Assembly (NCBI RefSeq): GCF_011397635.1
Contig: NC_064755.1
Location: 19,947,282 to 20,011,281, forward strand
From: Epinephelus fuscoguttatus
Taxonomy: Eukaryota > Chordata > Actinopteri > Perciformes > Serranidae
Length of the DNA: 64,000 bases
Direction of reading: 5' to 3'
The translations under genes were made by a program, and so were the position numbers. Positions 47,871 through 58,600 of this stretch are shown here, in pieces (within the stretch, counting starts at the first letter, position 1; every line of letters begins with the position of its first letter). The notes below the pieces were generated by a model, which worked only from the letters and a program-made list of their open reading frames with translations, searched no databases and was not told the origin of the DNA.

Positions 47871-49032
47871 AAGATCTGCTATAGTGAACCCCATTGTCAA
47901 ACCTCATGCCTCTGTGCCTCACTGTTCATCAGCAGATCCAACCATGCCACTCCAGTTTGTGTATAGCAACCGGGACTTTGTCACAGATGTGCATCGGAGC
48001 AGCGAAAGCAGACTTGGGGTTGAATCACCGCCAACCAAGTTTGACACGACCATCCAGTCCGGCTGGACAGACAGGATGAACAGGGGGCTCTTCCGCTACC
48101 ATCTGGGTGATTTACAAACCCGTATCCTGCCGGGTCCGCATGGCTATGTTGCCCAGCTGAATATTCAAAGAGGAATAGAGAGAAGAAAGCCTCAGGAGAT
48201 ACTCAGCATTCAGCAGGAGTTCAGTGCCAAGCAGTTTAATTTTAACAAAATCAATCCAGAGGAAATCATATTTGAGATGATTAAGGACGCTGAGGGAGGA
48301 CATGAAAAAGGACAGGTGCATCAACCCTGCAGGATGGTTGTGCTGGTCAATGTCAGCCCTTTGGAGTTTGGACATTGTCTCTTTGTTCCAGATCCTTCAC
48401 GCTGTTTACCACAGGTCGTGACGAGGTTCGCCCTCCAGGGTGGTATTGAATCTGTGCTCCTGAGTTCCGATCCTGGCTTCCGTGTGGGGTTCAACAGTCT
48501 CGGAGCGTTTGCGTCTGTCAATCATTTGCACCTACACGGGTACTACCTGGATCATGAGCTCAAGTTAGAATCGATGCCAGTCAAACCACTGGTCCCGGAA
48601 AAGGGGTTTTATCGCTTGTTGGACTTTCCTGCAGGCTTTTTGTTTTACACAGAATCAGAGGGGGTGGAGAAAGTTGCAGGAGCAATCTGTCAAGTCACAG
48701 ACTTTCTTGTGGACCGTAATATTGCTCACAACCTGTTCTTGACTAGAGGATGTCCGCCCTGTGATCGCATGCAGAACGAAAAGGATCACAGTTCGAGAAA
48801 GGGTGTTCGTATCGCTGTATGGCCCAGAGCATCGTGCTTCGGTGCCAAGGAGGAGTCTGCCTTCAATGTTGCACTCTGTGAGCTGGCTGGACATTTACCA
48901 TTTAAGAACAAGAAGGACTACGAGCTCACTTCTGAGAGAGATGTAATAGGTATCATCCAGCAGTATCTGTTGCCTGACGCAGAGTTTCACACGCTGGAAC
49001 AGCAGCTTACTCGTCATTTGTTGGATTTATAG
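47860..49032 (+). CDS. gdpgp1: GDP-D-glucose phosphorylase 1 (390 aa, single coding exon)
   Basis: Cytosolic HIT-superfamily enzyme that cleaves GDP-D-glucose by phosphorolysis to GDP and glucose 1-phosphate, removing a mis-made sugar nucleotide (family knowledge). The human protein is 385 aa and also has one coding exon. Seen: GLFRYHLGDLQTRILPG, AQLNIQRGIERRKPQ, QFNFNKINPEEIIFEM, VNVSPLEFGHCLFVPDP, GFRVGFNSLGAFASVNHLHL followed by HGYY, where HLHLH is the HIT-type catalytic histidine motif, IAHNLFLTRG and AFNVALCELAGHLP. The start ATG at 47860 (MTSKRSAI) is the first in-frame ATG after the splice acceptor. The frame is open further upstream but without an ATG. Possible poly-A signals are ATTAAA at about 49041 and AATAAA at 49267-49272. 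Confidence 0.96.
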   Translation: MTSKRSAIVNPIVKPHASVPHCSSADPTMPLQFVYSNRDFVTDVHRSSESRLGVESPPTKFDTTIQSGWTDRMNRGLFRYHLGDLQTRILPGPHGYVAQLNIQRGIERRKPQEILSIQQEFSAKQFNFNKINPEEIIFEMIKDAEGGHEKGQVHQPCRMVVLVNVSPLEFGHCLFVPDPSRCLPQVVTRFALQGGIESVLLSSDPGFRVGFNSLGAFASVNHLHLHGYYLDHELKLESMPVKPLVPEKGFYRLLDFPAGFLFYTESEGVEKVAGAICQVTDFLVDRNIAHNLFLTRGCPPCDRMQNEKDHSSRKGVRIAVWPRASCFGAKEESAFNVALCELAGHLPFKNKKDYELTSERDVIGIIQQYLLPDAEFHTLEQQLTRHLLDL

Positions 49033-49266
49033 TGTGTAGACATTAAAGACTTTTTAAATCCTGTGCTGGGTGTTCAAATCAACCAGAAGCTACACATTCT
49101 TCACAAATTCTGTAATATGTTCAGGCTTTTGTTGACATCAATAAGTAAAAGGAGTATCTTTACACTTGATTATACTTTGCGAACTATAAATCTTCTGTCC
49201 TGTATCTGGCCTAAACAAATCACTGGATGAGCACAAAATATCTTCTTATACAAATATACCAGTCAG

Positions 49267-49272
49267 AATAAA
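49267..49272 (+). terminator. gdpgp1 polyadenylation signal (candidate)
   Basis: AATAAA 235 bp after the stop. A closer ATTAAA at about 49041 is an alternative. Confidence 0.45.
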
Positions 49273-49359
49273 CTGTATTTAATGGAGGACTTGATGTGCT
49301 GTATTAAAACTTGTGTCAAATAAACTGCCAAAAGCACTTTATCCTAAGATATTTAAGTC

Positions 49360-49800
49360 ACTTTTGTATTTATTTAGGGAGTGTGCATGTGAAGCATAGT
49401 GACACACATTTCGGTTATTTAAGTCACAATACAATTTTGTGGCGATTTTAAATATGTTGCGATATGCTGAGTATTGCAATAAAATATATTACAATATTTT
49501 ACGATTTATTACATTTTTTTTAAGTGTAAATTATGTCCCCAAAAATGTTGTCTTCTGTTTTATCCAGTAAGATAAATTTTTCAGTCCATTCGTCTCACCT
49601 CAGCCATTTTATCACAGCAGCAAAATGTACCTAGTGGGCTGAAAAAGCAATTTATTATATTATTCCAGTAAGCTACCTAAAATTTAATTTGTATTTGTAA
49701 TATTTTTAATTCATATAATAAAAAATAGATATTTGCATGACGATATGATAATGCCACACAAAAATATCGGGATACTGTGCTGTATCGTTTTTTTTTTCCC
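49360..49800. repeat. interspersed repeat with 'gcgatatgctgagtattgc' motifs
   Basis: Degenerate 'cgatat/atattgc/atcgggatac' motifs over about 440 bp of AT-rich DNA, resembling the interior of the hAT-type MITE at 13434-13682 but without recognisable ends. Confidence 0.4.
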
Positions 49801-49807
49801 ACGCTCC

Positions 49808-50330
49808 AACTGTTTAGCTGTAAAATGAGAAAGTTTGTGACATGGCCACCATGTTGGATACATTTAACCGAAGTAATAAGCACAGCCCACAAGCCAGACC
49901 AACTTTCTCATGTTACAGCTAAACAGTGCACTAAAATATGTGTCTGAAAACATTTGAGGTGAGAAATAGGCAATGCAGTAACAGAATCTTGATTCATATT
50001 AGATCAGCGCGGCCTAGTTTGACAGTCACAGTTAACGAGCAGTGATTGACAGCTGTGTCAGAGACTCCTCAGCTCTGATTGGCTGTTGCTGCCGAAATGC
50101 GGTCTGATTCTAGTGAATGCCACTGGAGGCGGCAGGAAGAGGAAGAGGGACATAATTTTTTCACAGATTATCTTTCTCATGTATTTCTTTCAGAATATAG
50201 TGACAGTTTTAGCAAATATGACAAAGTTATTTTCAAAGAAATTACCGACTGTGGCTTTAAGGGATTTGGTTGTTCATGCTGGCTCACTGACATTGTTTAG
50301 GATATTTGTTACACCTGTGCTTTTCCTGTG
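49808..50330. repeat. interspersed repeat with a 27-bp inverted pair
   Basis: CTGTTTAGCTGTAAAATGAG at about 49809 is answered by the inverted copy ending CAGCTAAACAG at about 49925, with a ~62 bp loop. The DNA after it ('ctctgattggctgttgctg', 'ggaggcggcaggaagaggaa') resembles a fish-wide repeat. Local open frames here are not genes. Confidence 0.5.
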
Positions 50331-50339
50331 AAGACATCA

Positions 50340-51170
50340 GATAATCAGTTGTGAAAAAGCCCAGGGTGTTATGTCTATTGATTAAGTAATAAAAGTAATA
50401 TGGAGATACATTTTTCCAAGGCATTGATTTGATGAGTTTAAATCAGTGGTCAATTATAGGACAACACACAGAACAGCATGAGGCTGAGATGAGAGGATTA
50501 AACATAATTAAATGTATGTAAAACATACTTGTGTTGCTCTCAGGCTCTCGGGTTTTCCTTTTGTAGCAAAGGGAAACAGCCACAAGAGAGTGAGCATGCA
50601 ACAGAAGAGTTGTGTAAACTGAAAATTGCTGATGATGCTGACAACAGTGTGTGAGTGTGTGTGTATTTGAGATTGACCAGGACACCTTGGAGCAAAAAGA
50701 GAGGGGGGAAACAAGGTATTTGAGTGTATTTTGCACTCTCTCTCTTTAATCTCCAGCTTTTTATTTGTGTCAGAATTCTCAGTCCATGATATGTAAAATA
50801 CTTTTGCGAAGCAAGACGTTCCAGAAGTTGGCTAAAGCCATAATAGATTTCTCTCATGGAAAACATTTCGACATGTCACATTAGGAATAGCAAAGGCGTA
50901 AATAATACTACTAATGATGGCTGTTTTCCATTTAGCTACTTTAGTTTCAGGTTCCTGGTATTGAGCATGCTGGCTCCCTGTCACACTGTTATCACTAGGA
51001 ACACCGGCACTATGAAAAAGGCCCAGGCTGTTTAGACTGAGTACATCACCTGAATCGCTGTATACACATTATGGGAATTTGCTGGTAGTTCCTGTTGGGA
51101 TGTGTGAGGGTAGTCTCCACATTTCTTTACCATTCGGCACTTCCTGTCTCACACATTGTGCAGCCAGCAG
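50340..51170. other. intergenic, no gene recognised
   Basis: No coding exon with flanking splice sites and no clear repeat ends. A short (AC)n-like stretch lies near 50650-50665. Confidence 0.35.
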
Positions 51171-51174
51171 TTGA

Positions 51175-51424
51175 ACTGACAGTGGAGTGGTGGCCCAAAG
51201 GTTAGAGAGGTGAGCCTGTGACTGACAGGTAATGGATTTGATCCCTTACAGGATAACTCAAGTGTGGAAAGCACACTTGCCCCTTCCTCATTACCACCAC
51301 TTAGCTGTCCTCGGGCAAGACCCTTAACCCCAACGGTTGTAGTTAAGCTGCTCAAAGGCCGCGACAGATGTGACGCTCTGTTAATGCTCACGGTAAAACT
51401 TCACTACATAAATAAAGGTTTAGA
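51175..51424 (+). mobile_element. tRNA-derived SINE
   Basis: The head 'gtggtggcccaaaggttaga' carries an A-box-like segment and 'ggatttgatccc' a B-box-like segment (GGTTCGANTCC-related). The body contains the teleost SINE phrase 'gggcaagacccttaacccca', and the tail ends 'actacataaataaaggttta'. About 250 bp; the promoter boxes are degraded. Confidence 0.65.
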
Positions 51425-51479
51425 AAAACGAAAAGAAAGCTGCAGTCAGACACAGTTTACACACATATATATGCTACAC

Positions 51480-52080
51480 AAATAAATGTATAATGTTTTA
51501 TTTGTTTAACCTACTTGGAAAAAATGACCCTTCACATCTTTCTCTTACTCTAAAAGAAATACAAGGCACACAAGCTGCTTCAACACGCCTAACAGCAGCA
51601 ATGCTCAGATCAAGGGAGATGCCACACATCCTCCCCGAAGAGCAAATCATGTGCCAGAATGACATCACCAAGGTAGCAGTGCTAAGCCGAGCAGTAAGAT
51701 CAATGAGCGTAGATACCCGCTCACTTGTTTTAATGAAGTTCCTCATTGCTGAGCACACAATGATCTATATGTTGAGCTGCTGACAGGCTGACAGTCTTGA
51801 ATCGGTATCAGTATCTAGGAAATTTGACTGGTGCAGCACAAAAATACATTCTCTAGTTTCTGATACATGTTCTCTGTAGCACTTATTTATCATTTTGCAC
51901 AAACATAATGGAGCAATAAAAGCTGAAAAAAAGATTTAAGACTTTTAAGGTTATGTCTTCACACTTATTTGTGCAGTTTAATTAGTTGCTGCATCTTTTT
52001 ACTTATGAAATGACACCTACTCTATGCTATTGTAAGTCCTGGGTCTTTGACAAGGGGTCCTTAGAGTTACTGCCAGGGAG
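51480..52080. other. intergenic with one 96-codon open frame of unknown nature
   Basis: A frame at 51493-51783 (plus) is the longest here. It lacks a known domain or splice-site support and is probably chance or a worn repeat. Confidence 0.25.
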
Positions 52081-52084
52081 GTGC

Positions 52085-52260
52085 TAAATTATTGTTTGAT
52101 AGTTTTTTTGAAAATGAAAATATGCCCGAAATCTAAACAGCTTACTTTGCAACAAGGAGATTTTCCTCCTTCGTCTACCTGAAAAGCAAATACAGGTTGA
52201 GACTGCAGCCTGGAGCTGAAACAGCTCTCTGCTTGACAACCCACATTCACCCTATTCACT
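52085..52260 (-). repeat. unclassified repeat A, inverted copy of 54535-54720
   Basis: Read on the minus strand it contains 'caggctgcagtctcaacctg' and 'caggtagacgaaggaggaaa', which parallel the plus-strand sequence at 54550-54605. Conceptual peptides LQSQPVFAFQVDEGGKS and LQSVLALQVAEGGKS line up. Confidence 0.5.
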
Positions 52261-52319
52261 TTTTTCAAAAAAGAATGGTTGTTTTTGAATAAGGTAAGGG
52301 ACATTTTAAATATTATAAT

Positions 52320-53680
52320 TAGGCATAATTAGACTGTGCATTAAAATACACACATTAATAGAGATGAAAATGTCCTGTAACAGGGTGGACATTTGGTGTC
52401 AGGATATCCTGAGCTGGACTGATACATTTCTCTTAAACAAATGTTTTAATACATTTGATTTATTTTGGTGGTACTGGGATAAGTAAGACAAGTACACCAG
52501 TTACAAATCAGAGTTGTCGATTTAATTCTCAATCAATAGCAGTTTTATTGGCCTTATAGTATGTAACACAGAATAAGCAGTGACATAGCTTTTTCCTGTT
52601 ATTGGTTTAAGGCAGTGATCTTGACTCTGAAGCACACTTTTTAAACATGACACTTGAGCTGAGAGGCAAGTGCAAGACAGGACCGGATAGGTAGGTCTGG
52701 ATCATATTTACTATTTACATTTGGGAGTCTGTGTTTAAACATTCACCCTTTTCCCACTGTGGATGTTACGTAGTGCAAACTGAAGTGACAAAGTTAACTC
52801 TAACTCGTACGTCACCATGGTTGAATACTGAGAAAGTGACAAAACCATCAAAACAGTTTTTGCCTGTCTGGCAGGAACTTCTGAGAAGACATATGGCAGC
52901 CAGTATATGAACAAAGAGATTATTTACACAGAGGCATCACTGTTTGACATTTTGGGAAGTACACTTTTTTGCTGCCTTGCTGACAGATGAGCTGCTTATT
53001 TTGGCATAAAAATTAGAAATGGGTAAATAGCTCGCCAAACTCTGTTAAAAAGTAACGCAAACTGCCTACCTGCACCTCTCATGCTCCCTAATTAAGATGT
53101 TATCGTGAGCAAAGTCACCTCTAGTTGCCTGGCAACTGGAAAATAGTCCAGCAAATAACCCTTTTCAAAACAGTGAATTGTTGTTTTTGCACTTTGGTTG
53201 TTGGTATGTGTTAATAAGTGAGCTTTGGAGATGCTGGTGGGAGGGTATTGTTTTAGGCAGATTTTTCTGTGTCCTTGTTTCTAGTTTGTATGCAAAGATG
53301 AGCTTACGGGCTCAATTGACAAACAGACCAAACAGACATGAGAGTGATATCAACATGTCATCTTTCAGCAAAAAAGCTAAAATGTTAAAGTATTCTATTA
53401 AAGGTGACTACAACCTACCAAAGCAATAGCTCTCTGTGGATGAAACACTGGTTTTACATGATTTTAACATCCTCATACAGCCCAAAACATTGAATTTGCT
53501 GAGTTGCAGTTACAAAAGCAAGGCCCCTCAACAACTTCCAGTCATAATGTGAATGCGTAGTGTGTTTTCTGAGGAAGACGTAGGTCTATAATGTCGGCTG
53601 GGCAGTGAGGGATGCAAGGGGTAAACTCACACATTACAAGATTGTACATAGCTACTCTTTGACTCCACACAAACTCTATA
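52320..53680. other. intergenic, no gene recognised
   Basis: Only short unsupported frames on either strand. No tRNA, rRNA or clear repeat boundaries seen. Confidence 0.35.
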
Positions 53681-53689
53681 AAATGAGTC

Positions 53690-54430
53690 TCAAATGTTTT
53701 TCAGTCCAAGGACCCCTTAGCTGAAAGAGAAACGGAGCAGGGACCCTCTACCGCATATATGGTATAAAAATGAGTTGCATGTTACACTGTGCCTACAATA
53801 AGGTGTAGGGCAGCCTAATGTGCCATGTATAAACATGACTTTTTATGGTGCATATAATACAAAGTTATTAAAATGATAGTGACAGATTCATATATTTACA
53901 CATCATATTTTAACGACACAAAGAAAGCATTAACTACAGCAAACAGCAGAGCATCAGTACAATATAATTACACAACAACAACAACAACAACAAACAGCAT
54001 GTTAGCACAGACAGACATGAAAAACCTACACACAGATCAGCATTACATTCAGACGTGCAGCGCAGCAATAGAGAGTAAACATAGATAAAACTCAATAGTC
54101 ATTATGTATGGTCATATGCACTAACACATAAGCCATGCTACTGAAAGTTAGCAGCATGTAAACTAGAAAGACAACAACAGCGTTTCGGTGAGCAATGTAC
54201 TGAGTTGATTAGTAATGTTCACATGTCTGATTGTCCAAAAACCAGTTCTTGAGCCTTTGTTAAAAGTTGTGATAGATGTTACAGTGTCTTATCTCAGATG
54301 GGAGATCGTTCCATAGTGTAGAAGCTCTGACAGAAAAGCGTGACTGGCTGACCGAGCTCGACCTGTGAGGGATTGCACAATCCTCTCTCAGCCTTGCCAT
54401 TTCATATTTTAAACATCAGGCAGATGTCAG
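53690..54430. repeat. interspersed repeat ('ccaaggaccccttagctgaa') plus (CAA)n
   Basis: Opens with 'cagtccaaggaccccttag', 'aacggagcagggaccctcta' and 'tggtataaaaatgagttgca', a phrase set common to fish repeats. It contains a (CAA)n microsatellite at about 53970-53993. The part near 54290-54370 ('agatgggagatcgttccata') is another recurrent fish repeat segment. Confidence 0.45.
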
Positions 54431-54534
54431 CATATTTCAGTAGATTTTCCCAACTGACCGGCTACCTGAGACACCTGACGCTGGTTGGTGGCTCATGGTT
54501 TGTCTATAGGTCAGATGGAGGTTGTTACGCAGAG

Positions 54535-54720
54535 GACCGCATCAGCCTCAGGCTACAGTCTTTACAGTCTGTACTTGCTCTGCAGGTAGCTGAGGGAGGA
54601 AAATCCACTTTTACAAAGTTGTTGCAGAGGGCAAAGTATGTTGGATTTGTGTTAGTGTGGATTTTCAGACACATACAGAAAACTTTCAAGAAACCATCAA
54701 ACAATAATTTGGCAACCTCC
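54535..54720 (+). repeat. unclassified repeat A, direct copy
   Basis: Pairs with 52085-52260 in inverted orientation across a 2.3 kb spacer. See that entry. Confidence 0.5.
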
Positions 54721-55177
54721 CTGTAGTGATTCTGAGGAGCTCCAAGGGGTTGTGAATTTGAAGACCTTATTTGTTTATACAATTTAAAACTCAGTTTTCC
54801 TTTCTAAATAATATCATGTACATTTTCATGTCACCACTGTGGGAATGTTATGTGATGGAAACAAAAATTTAAATGAGAAAGAAAAGAACCACAGAGTTTT
54901 AATCACTTTTTTATTTGACACAAATGTCATGTTTCCTGAATTCTTTAAGCACTTAAACTCAAAAAAGACTTAAATGTCCAATTAAAATGTATAATTTCAC
55001 AATTTTCACATACAGAAGTGTGGAAAGAATTAGCCTTTAGTCAATAAATAACTGGCCCCTTGTCTCGACTTTGAACTGTGCATGTGTCATGGTTGACTGA
55101 GTCAAACCTGTCGTGCATCTTTCTAACGGGGCCCAGCATGAATACGCATTATTTACAGTTAATGCTTCACAGGATCA

Positions 55178-55209
55178 GAGGAGAGGAGAGGAGAGGAGAG
55201 GAGAGGAGA
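55178..55209. repeat. (GGAGA)n microsatellite
   Basis: Six near-perfect GAGGA units about 430 bp upstream of rhcg. Confidence 0.9.
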
Positions 55210-55629
55210 ACGCCCTCACCCTCTCACTAGTCTTAAAAATAGGGAAAACTGTTAGGGCCATAGAAGCCTGTTTTTGTGTTTACTTTAGACATAAGCTTCG
55301 TATGAACAAAAATGCCTGTTTGTCTTTCTTGAACATGCAAAGAGTGTTAAGGGAGGACGGGCAAGTTCAACTGACACAATCTGTTGACAGAATGTCCCAG
55401 TAAATATCATTTTCACAAGTGCAGAGGTGGGGAGTGACGGTGGGTGTGTCTGTATATGGAAGCAAACACCCATCTTCACTTATGCTTAAGATGCTCGGGG
55501 CTTTTTAAGTGTCTCATACTTTTCCAGAGGACAACTCACTTTAATATTTAGGCTGTTTAGCAGCTGTTATGTCTTTTTAAAAAAATAATAATAATAATAA
55601 TACAAAAAGATCTAAACTAACCAGAAACA

Positions 55630-58600
55630 ATGGGCTGCATCCAAAGCTTCAGGGAGCTGTGTGACCGTCCAAAGAATACTAATGTTCGTATCAGTCTTCC
55701 AGCAGTTTGCATTGTGTGGCAAACAGCCATGATCATCTTGTTCGGAGTTTTTATTCGCTACAATGAAGAATCGGATACACACTGGATAGAGCACAGGAAA
55801 GCAAAAAATATATCAAGTGACATTGAGAACGACTTCTACTTCAGATATCCAAGTAAGTGACTTTTTTATTTCTTCTTCCTCTAAATGACTCTCTTTTCCA
55901 ACTGTCTAATCTAGCATCCATCTGTCCTCATACTATAAATATCTCTACATTTATGCATCTACATTTTTATACATTTAGCTTTTTGTTTGATCATTTTATG
56001 AACATTTGTCTGTAGCTCTCAGATTGTGTTGATCTATCTAATCATTCCTGCTTTGCTGACAAGGCTCTGACACCCACAGGTGCATGTTTCTGACTCCTGT
56101 GAGGCTTTTCTTTCCAGTTTAATAGCTGATATGTCAACGCTCTCCTTTTTGTACAGATAAAAACATATTTTTATCATTTGAGAGTGTGAATGTATTGCAT
56201 GGGTGTGGCTGTAGTCTACACGTCCCCAAAAACCCACGGTGTCGGTGTGAGGCTATTATGAATCCATCTCAGATACGGTGTTGGATGTCCGATGATAGAT
56301 GTACATCTTGACACAGTTTGTTGTCAGGAGGCCTCATCTTAGGTCATGGGACCTTTTTTCCAACACTTGGGGGGTGCCAGTGTCAACATGAGGACAGTGT
56401 GAAATGCCTGTAGCATTTGTTGTTTGTTAGAATGTAAAAATAATCACACATCCAATCAGATGTGATGTAGAATTTGGGTTATACGGACGATAATGTTTCA
56501 CAGTCCAGTGGGAACCCATTGTGCCCTGAGGTGTGTCTGCTGTAAATGATACCGGCTGGTTATAGCAGACATGAGATGTCTTACAAAGAAGTGCCACCTG
56601 CTCCACAAAAGGTTCAAACATTTTAATGTACAACAACAGACGAAACTCTTTGTTACCACTCTATCTGGTGTGTGTGTGTCTGTTTATGATGGCTATTGTT
56701 GTTGTAATGGAGCTTGCAGGTTCATTCTTGGCCTTGGAAACAGCAGATTCACCAAAAAATTCTCAGTATGAGCTCAGTCACTTTGTTTCTAAGGCTTTCA
56801 ACCACATTTAATGGACTTCCTCAGTCTTTTCTTTTCCTTCTATTATTTATTAACAGTGTACACCACTGGATACAATTATGATTTCATAATATATAACACA
56901 ATTACCTTATTATGTTTAATTATTTGGGGAAACAGCCTTTTGCAGAGAGCAGAGCGATATAGCTGCAATAAGCTGAGAATGTAGGACGATATTGGTGTTT
57001 TAATAAATAAAAACAACTCTCAACAGGACTGAGGAATACGAGGATGATTGCAAACATTACTCACCCTGATACCTAACTGTCTGCAGCTTATCTCAAAAAC
57101 TACTAGAATAATCAGGCATATACTTTGTATGCACGTTAATAACTGTATAGTCAACATTCTCTTTTATGAGGTGATTCATAATTCTTGAGAAACCTGTTTT
57201 ACTGACTGTTCTATAAAGTCATTGACTGCTGACTCCTCACTCTCCTTAAGCAGCCACTATAAGCTGTACGTTTTCTGGAAAATGGCTCAGCGAAAAGCAA
57301 CAGGCCTAATGGTCTGTTGCAGGCCACATTTTGGCTTTCGATGTGGCACAAAAACTGATCAATTGCAGAGTTTAGTCTAAACCAAAACCAGAGCAAATCC
57401 TTACCTGATATGTTATTACCTACTAAAGTTAGGCGTGATATATTTGCCAATATCTTGACCGTAACGGAGCCAGGAGGGACAATTTCTCTGGGCACAGCCC
57501 TCCACGGTCCGCCTGCAATCCAGCCTTGCTCTGTCTGTCGCATGGCACCATACCACATTTGGTGCATTTAGGAAGCGAAGCGTTTGCCTGACTGTTAGGT
57601 TGTTTCTTTTCTGGCCCATTGTAATTGTCTTTATTGTTTTTATTTATCACTTTATTATGCTGTAGCCTACACACAAAGTTGTACTGTTAAAAGCCCAGTT
57701 ATATGAATGACATGGATCTAAGATTTGTAGCTGTGTTTTACTTATGAAAAATACATTCATCCTCATAATTACAGTGAATCTAGATGAGGTGCATATTTTT
57801 CTTAGCTTCTAGGATTCTGCTAGACTTACGAGATTAGCTCGGGCAGTTGCCTGGAGGAGATCTGTACTCTCTACTTTTGATAATGCATTGCCTCCAGTTT
57901 AATTTGGATGTGGAATTCCTTACCCTCTCCTCCACTTTTCTACTCATTGTGCCAGTTCTTATCATCATCATTTTGTCTGTGCCCCAGGTTTTCAGGATGT
58001 CCATGTGATGATCTTTGTTGGATTTGGCTTCCTGATGACATTTCTTAAGCGCTACAGCTTCGGCGCGGTGGGTTTCAACTTCCTCATTGCAGCCTTCGGC
58101 CTCCAGTGGGCGCTGCTGATGCAAGGCTGGTTCCACTCCCTGGATTACTCTGATGGAAAGATCAAAATTGGAGTTGAAAAGTAATTGTTGCTGTAAAAGC
58201 ACCCCTTATATTTATTGTATTTAATTTTGAATAATGCATACAACTAACGACAGAAACTTGTGGCTCACAATGTTATATAAAAGGCCGCAATCGTGACCAT
58301 CTGAAGTAAGTTATAATATTTAGCTCTGGAAATGTGTCTTATAGTTTCCACTTGCAGGAGACATGCCCCCCTCAATATTTAGAACATTTTTACCCTTCAT
58401 TTTAAAAAGATTACAAAATATCTCCATCCACACTAGAACACAAAGATGACCCCAAACACTGTCTCTAGCAGTCTCCCCTTGTTGCAAAGGTGGTGAAGTG
58501 TACTAGCTGATATCACCTTTTTCAAAACACCTGTCGGAGATCACATCACCGCAACAATTCCCATTGTATATGAGAATGAAGGAGATCACTCAAACATACG

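Noticed and set aside
51493-51783. 96-codon frame as a small gene
   Set aside because: No recognisable domain, no splice or promoter support, and it is surrounded by repeats.
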